A DNA stretch of 64,000 nucleotides from Lantana camara. Lineage: Eukaryota; Streptophyta; Magnoliopsida; Lamiales; Verbenaceae. Positions 59,659-64,000 of this stretch are shown here, in pieces. Made by a program: the position numbers and the translations under genes. Position 1 is the stretch's first letter; every line of letters starts with the position of its first letter. The stretch is taken from the NCBI GenBank assembly GCA_037501455.1, contig CM074862.1:86513501-86577500 (forward strand), read 5' to 3'. Under the pieces are notes generated by a model. The model worked only from the letters and a program-made list of their open reading frames with translations. It was not told the origin of the DNA and ran no database searches.

Positions 59659-62231
59659 CTAGTAAATGGCGATGTTTGTGGATGCCTTCGTTGATTTCTC
59701 AGCAGAAATTGCAGCGTTAGCCTTCGACAAGGCTTTCAATCCTTTGCAAGATTTCATATGCGAATGTAGTTTGTCTGGCTTGAATGGCTTCCCACATTGT
59801 CTGCCAACAAACATGTATAGTCAAGCCATTTGTACAACAATTATATCACTATCCCTGCTGAGATAATGCAGCAATTCCATTCCTTCCCCTGTAATTTTAC
59901 GTAATTACATAGATACCCCCTCTTGAATTTCAAAACCGCACACTTTTCTCGTAACTAGCTCAAAATAGTACATTTCTTCCAGGTGATGATGTCGAAGCTA
60001 TGTAAGGTTTTTCAGTTCTAATTACATATCAATGATAGCGAAGGGGGTATTTGTAATTTTGAAACTAAGAGGGGAGGTTTGTGTTAACAAGCAATAACTG
60101 TAGGGGAGGTCAAGTAAGTTTGTAATATAAATAATATCATAGAGTTGAAAAGTGAAAACGAAAAAAAGCAAACGAACTTACGAGCAATTCGGCACATTAG
60201 CTAGCTTACTAGCAGCAGAAGCTGCCTTCTGGCTTCTTAATTCGCTCTGGTTCTTAGCTGAATCTTTTGCCCCGTCAAAGCTCTTCCTGTCAAAAATTTA
60301 AGAATTTCAAACCCCATCACTCTTCAAGAACACAAACACACACACATTAACTGTCTTGTGAAAAATAGTAAGATAATATCGGGGATAGTTACATAAAGTT
60401 CCCCTGAGGTATGAGAAATCACAAAAACTCCCCCTGACATACCTATGTTGGCTATCCTGTCATACACATTAACTGTCTTGTGAAAAATAGTAAGATATTA
60501 TCGGGGATAGTTACATAAAGTTCCCCTGAGGTATGAGAAATCACAAAAACTCCCCCTGACATACCTATGTTGGCTATCCCATGCTATTATCGTCATTAAA
60601 TTTCATCAATCCAAATGTGATGTAAATTATTTGATAGGGGAAGTTTCTGTAATATCTCAAACCTCAGGCGAAGTTTGTGTGATTCGGTAAAACACAAAGA
60701 GTATGTCAGTGTAACCGTCCAGATTATTATTACCTGCTGCCTACTTGTTGTTGAGTCCAAGCAGGTGTTCCAATCACCCTATGAGAGCCACCTAACTTAT
60801 CCCTTTTGCATATAGCTGCAGAATGAATATTATCCATATCACTCGAGCACATGTTCAAGAAATTAGTCTTATTCGGCTTACTGACTTCCACAACAGCCGA
60901 ATCATTTGTATCCACCGCCCCGCATGTGATGAAGTTCTTGAAAATTGATGCACCATTGGAATAGCTTTTGCTCTTCATGAAATGAGAGCTGTCGGATGGC
61001 GTTGATGACGAGATTCGGGGTTGATCAACAGATTCTGCTGCTGTACCAATAGTATTGTTCTGCTCATTAACCGTGACTTTGTTGGTCCTCCTTTTGCTCT
61101 TCTTATTGCTCAAAAGGGAGGAATAAAAACGCAGGGATTGCTCGCTTTTTTCATCTTTGGAAGAGGGCTTCATTTTGTCTTCTTGATTCTGTTCTTGTTT
61201 GGTCGTGGACGAAGTGGCCTTCTCAGTCCGATCAAGTTTTCCTGAATCATCTGTCAACGTGGACGTTTCTGAACCGAACGTAGGGGATTCCTCCTCGATT
61301 TCGGATGAAGATTTCATCGAGACATACTCTGAGGAATGGCTTAAACTTTCTTCTTTGCATGGAGTTTTCTGGTCTTGGTGATTGGAAACACTGTCATCAG
61401 TGTTTAGGAAGTCTGTGTTTTTGAGAAAGGATAAAAATGTCATGAAAAATGGAGAAATAGGCATTTCATCCACAAATATGTAATACTGATAAATGATAAT
61501 AGTATCAATTTTTTGTTTCTTTCAAACCTCGCATAACAGAATAGGATACGATGATATAGAAGTGACGACAAGGAACAGGTTCGCTACTCTTTAACGGTAC
61601 CTTTAGTGGTGGTGGAGGAAACTTCTGATCCTTTTAGGACATATTCATTGTCTGAGATTGGAGTAATTAGTTCATCATCCACCAAATCCTGCCATACATA
61701 ACCTGTCTTGTATTTCCTGCCCAACAGATAAATAAAAATTCAAATGAGAACTTTGAATTTCGAAATAATGGGTTCATTCATCATGAATGTTGATCCCATT
61801 TGCAAAATTTAGACCAAATTAAAATGAAGACTATTCCAAGAAAAAAATGATAATTATGTGGTAAAATACCTCTTGTATGACCAAGAAAACGATCCTGGCA
61901 TGTCCTTCCCCCGCAATTCCCCAAGCCATCTCTTGATGTCTGTAAAACTCCATACATGTCAGACACACGCGCGTACACTTGACCAAAAACGAAAGAACAA
62001 AAAGGAAATTAACTTGCATGCATGATTTCATCACAACATAATGAGAAACCCAAATCTTGTGGAGATTTATGTAAGAAAACTTATGAAACCTCTCAATCTA
62101 ACACCATTTCTGGAGTTGTGATGAACTCGAAAGAGATGAGGATGTTCGATTCGGCCCTTTCGACTGAGGAAGTAAACAATGTGAAGCCTTCTCACTTCTG
62201 CACCACCACTCACTCCCTGTGATGCCTCCAT
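59659..62231 (-). CDS. SOK: SOSEKI polarity protein (DUF966), 6 coding exons, 417 aa
   Basis: Coding exons on the minus strand are 62231-62090, 61939-61870, 61716-61601, 61412-60734, 60286-60182 and 59800-59659. The total is 1254 bp with consistent phases. The N-terminal DIX-like polymerising domain is clear: [70 protein letters not shown] and [15 protein letters not shown] proteins polymerise and mark cell corners and edges in plants. The middle is a long serine-rich disordered region ending in the conserved [17 protein letters not shown] block. The C-terminus has a [20 protein letters not shown] zinc-finger-like motif. The short N-terminus before EVRRLH resembles SOK5-type members, but the exact orthologue is not certain. 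A 5' UTR intron (donor TTTTAAG/GTAAAA near 62600) is likely. Introns 4 and 5 carry MITE-like sequences. Confidence 0.94.
59885..60125. mobile_element. Inverted-repeat MITE-like sequence in SOSEKI intron 5
   Basis: GATACCCCCTCTTGAATTTCAAAAC near the left end is inverted near the right end (AATTTTGAAACTAAGAGGGG). Non-coding; termini not sharply defined. Confidence 0.5.
60342..60718. mobile_element. MITE in SOSEKI intron 4 with a 122-bp tandem duplication of one end
   Basis: The left end GGGGATAGTTACATAAAGTT resembles the inverted right end GGACGGTTACACTGACATAC, and both resemble the MITE at 48346. A 122-bp unit covering the left end and its flank is present twice (60342-60463 and 60464-60585), so there are two left ends and one right end. 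Confidence 0.7.
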
Positions 62232-63710
62232 TAATCTTCTGCCAAAACACACGAAAACAGGCAACAAACAAAACAAAAGTAGCTCCTTTTTAGGCAAACT
62301 CGAAAAGAGAAATATCCAAATAAAAAGTATTATTTAAAGAAACAAGAACAACAGCAAAAGATCAAACAAGTGAAACCCAAGAAAGAAACCTTTCTTTAAT
62401 GCCGGCCTGCCCTAATCTTAACATGAAAAAACATTAATATATTTCGTGTTTTAACCAAAGTTGTCTGAATAAAAGAACATGCATGGAAATGTGCAGGCCT
62501 AAAGAAACATACATACTTTATGCCAAAGAATAGAATCTAAATTCTTGCTCAAATCGAAAATGATCATTGGTTAAAGCGAGATTCTAGATTAAATTTTACC
62601 TTAAAATAATGATGATTTTTGCAGTTTTGATTCTGCAACACCACACAGTGAAGGAGATTGGTTAGTTATATATATATATATATGTATATGGAAATGTGGG
62701 ATTATATATGTTATATATACATTTGGATTAGATCTGTAACTATAAGAAACTATAAAAAAGGTTAACTTGGTCTACTTCAAGAAGTCTTATCTGATTTTGG
62801 GGGATATTGTTATGTATATTTGGCAGCTTTTGACCAACTTTATTTTTTATTTTTTATTTTTCAATCTCCCCAGAGAAACTTTCTTGTGCATGCATGATTT
62901 TACAATGATACGCTAATATTATAATAATAATGTGACATTAAATTAGAAAGCATTTGGTGGGATAGGTTAAATCTTTGCCATTCTTGAATTGTGCTTACGT
63001 CTTTTTATGGGAGAAATACATTTCATAATGACATATGTTTTATTGAGTTTGATGCTATTTTGGGTCCATAATTGACTTACTAATATACAAAGATTGGATG
63101 GAAAGCAATGTTTAACCGGTAATGTATAGTTTGAGAAAAATTTAGTATAAATCCAATTTGGCCAAACTTTAATCGAGCAGATGGCAAGTGTGTTATGTAT
63201 ACTTTTTATTTAATTGATTATTTTTCTTAAAATTTTCATCAATTATATAATAAAGGTAAAATATTCATCTTTTTATTATACTAATTTAACCGATCTGAAT
63301 TGAGATTAGAATTTCTCTTATAATTGATTATATTCTTTGCGGTACCAAGTTTTTATTTGTTTTTGGTGTTCGGAAGAGTTTAGATCGTCATATTAATTAA
63401 TTGCAATTAGTCAAAACTCCAGCTTATGTTTGACTTTTGAATTAATTAGTTTGGACGGTTGGACATCCTCACAAATTAAACTATAATTTCTCATTTTGAA
63501 GAAGTCTTGCAACCAAAGGGCAACCTATATAAGCTGCAAATAGGAGGTTCTTTTTCTTAATTTCTTTTCTTTTCTTTTATTTCTTAATTAAGAATCGAAG
63601 GAGTATGACAGTATGAGTTTGCTACTGTAAATTCTCATAGATAGGGTTTTTCGACTACTCAATACATTTCCTATCGACAGAAACTTGTGCATGCTTTCTT
63701 ATTATATATT
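62232..63710. other. SOSEKI upstream region
   Basis: It includes the likely 5' UTR exon (ending at a TTTTAAG/GTAAAA donor near 62600), an (AT)n run at 62663-62682 and AT-rich promoter sequence. A diverged copy of the 16901/17411 MITE (TTGGCCAAAC, GATGGCAAGTGT) appears near 63140-63320. There is no other gene. Confidence 0.5.
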
Positions 63711-63890
63711 AACTATGATACAAGGTTATTTTTGAAAATATTATTTTATTAGATCATATTGTGTTAAAAACTTATATTAGATATCGTGTTCAATATTCTT
63801 CTTGTAAAAAATTTTAAAAAAAATTTATGTCTCATAATCTATATCGTGTTGTATTCGTATTGCCTATGCTCATGCATTATAGTATATTAA
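63711..63890 (+). repeat. Copy of the dispersed CGTGTCG/CGTATCCGTG repeat
   Basis: AAAATATTATTTTAT, ATATCGTGTT, AAATTTATGTCTCATAATC and GTTGTATTCGTATTGC follow in the same order as in the copy at 32480-32628. The minus-strand copy at 14762-14880 shares the later part. Confidence 0.5.
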
Positions 63891-64000
63891 TCTTTAGGGA
63901 TAATGATTTTCACCCATCCGAACTATAGGTCATTTGGCAATTCACCATCCAAACTATTTCGCCCCCGAAACCACCATCTAAACTTTCAATTCCTGACAAA
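63891..64000. other. Possible start of another MITE at the window edge
   Basis: GGGATAATGATTTTCACCCATCC resembles a MITE terminus, but the right end is outside the window. Confidence 0.35.

Noticed and set aside
1..64000. CRISPR arrays, operons or prokaryotic insertion sequences
   Set aside because: None present; the introns and plant gene families show this is nuclear plant DNA.

Overview
The window is plant nuclear DNA, most likely from a eudicot. It is AT-rich, its genes carry many small GT-AG introns, and the gene set is plant-specific or plant-typical: a SOSEKI polarity protein, a chloroplast YqeH-type GTPase, a fused FMN hydrolase/riboflavin kinase and a subfamily II PP2A catalytic subunit. 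Transposable elements are dense. I splice-resolved the five multi-exon genes by hand; all intron phases agree except at one frameshift. The species cannot be told from the sequence alone.

Layout. 1-9811 is transposon-rich: the 3' part of a long Ty3/gypsy-type LTR (1-2667) abuts a broken LINE on the minus strand (2668-4703), followed by a hAT deletion derivative with a perfect 8-bp target duplication (4774-5858) and a solo LTR with a perfect 5-bp duplication (6241-9806). 10262-18361 holds a SINE-like unit, a near-palindromic MITE, a tRNA-Ser(GCT), an intronless EF-hand gene, a second hAT relic, an inverted MITE pair and a small membrane-protein gene. 19551-26606 is a young non-autonomous gypsy element with two 3140-bp LTRs around a 776-bp interior. 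26612-33100 is gene-free and carries two clear MITEs.

The gene-rich part starts at 33207: FHY (minus, 10 exons, 384 aa) and a BPG2-like GTPase (plus, 4 exons) diverge from a shared upstream region. Then come an MFSD12-like transporter (47342-50221, 12 exons, 457 aa), a PP2A catalytic subunit (52333-57919, 11 exons, 313 aa) and a SOSEKI gene (minus, 59659-62231, 6 coding exons, 417 aa).

The most interesting structure is 42697-45440. It is a fused array of decayed pieces of the three neighbouring plus-strand genes in the order transporter, PP2A, BPG2. The whole locus therefore reads BPG2, transporter', PP2A', BPG2', transporter, PP2A. This is what a tandem duplication of a three-gene block followed by internal deletions would leave. 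The only near-complete BPG2 copy in the window carries a one-base frameshift just before its GTPase core, so whether the locus still makes the full protein is open.
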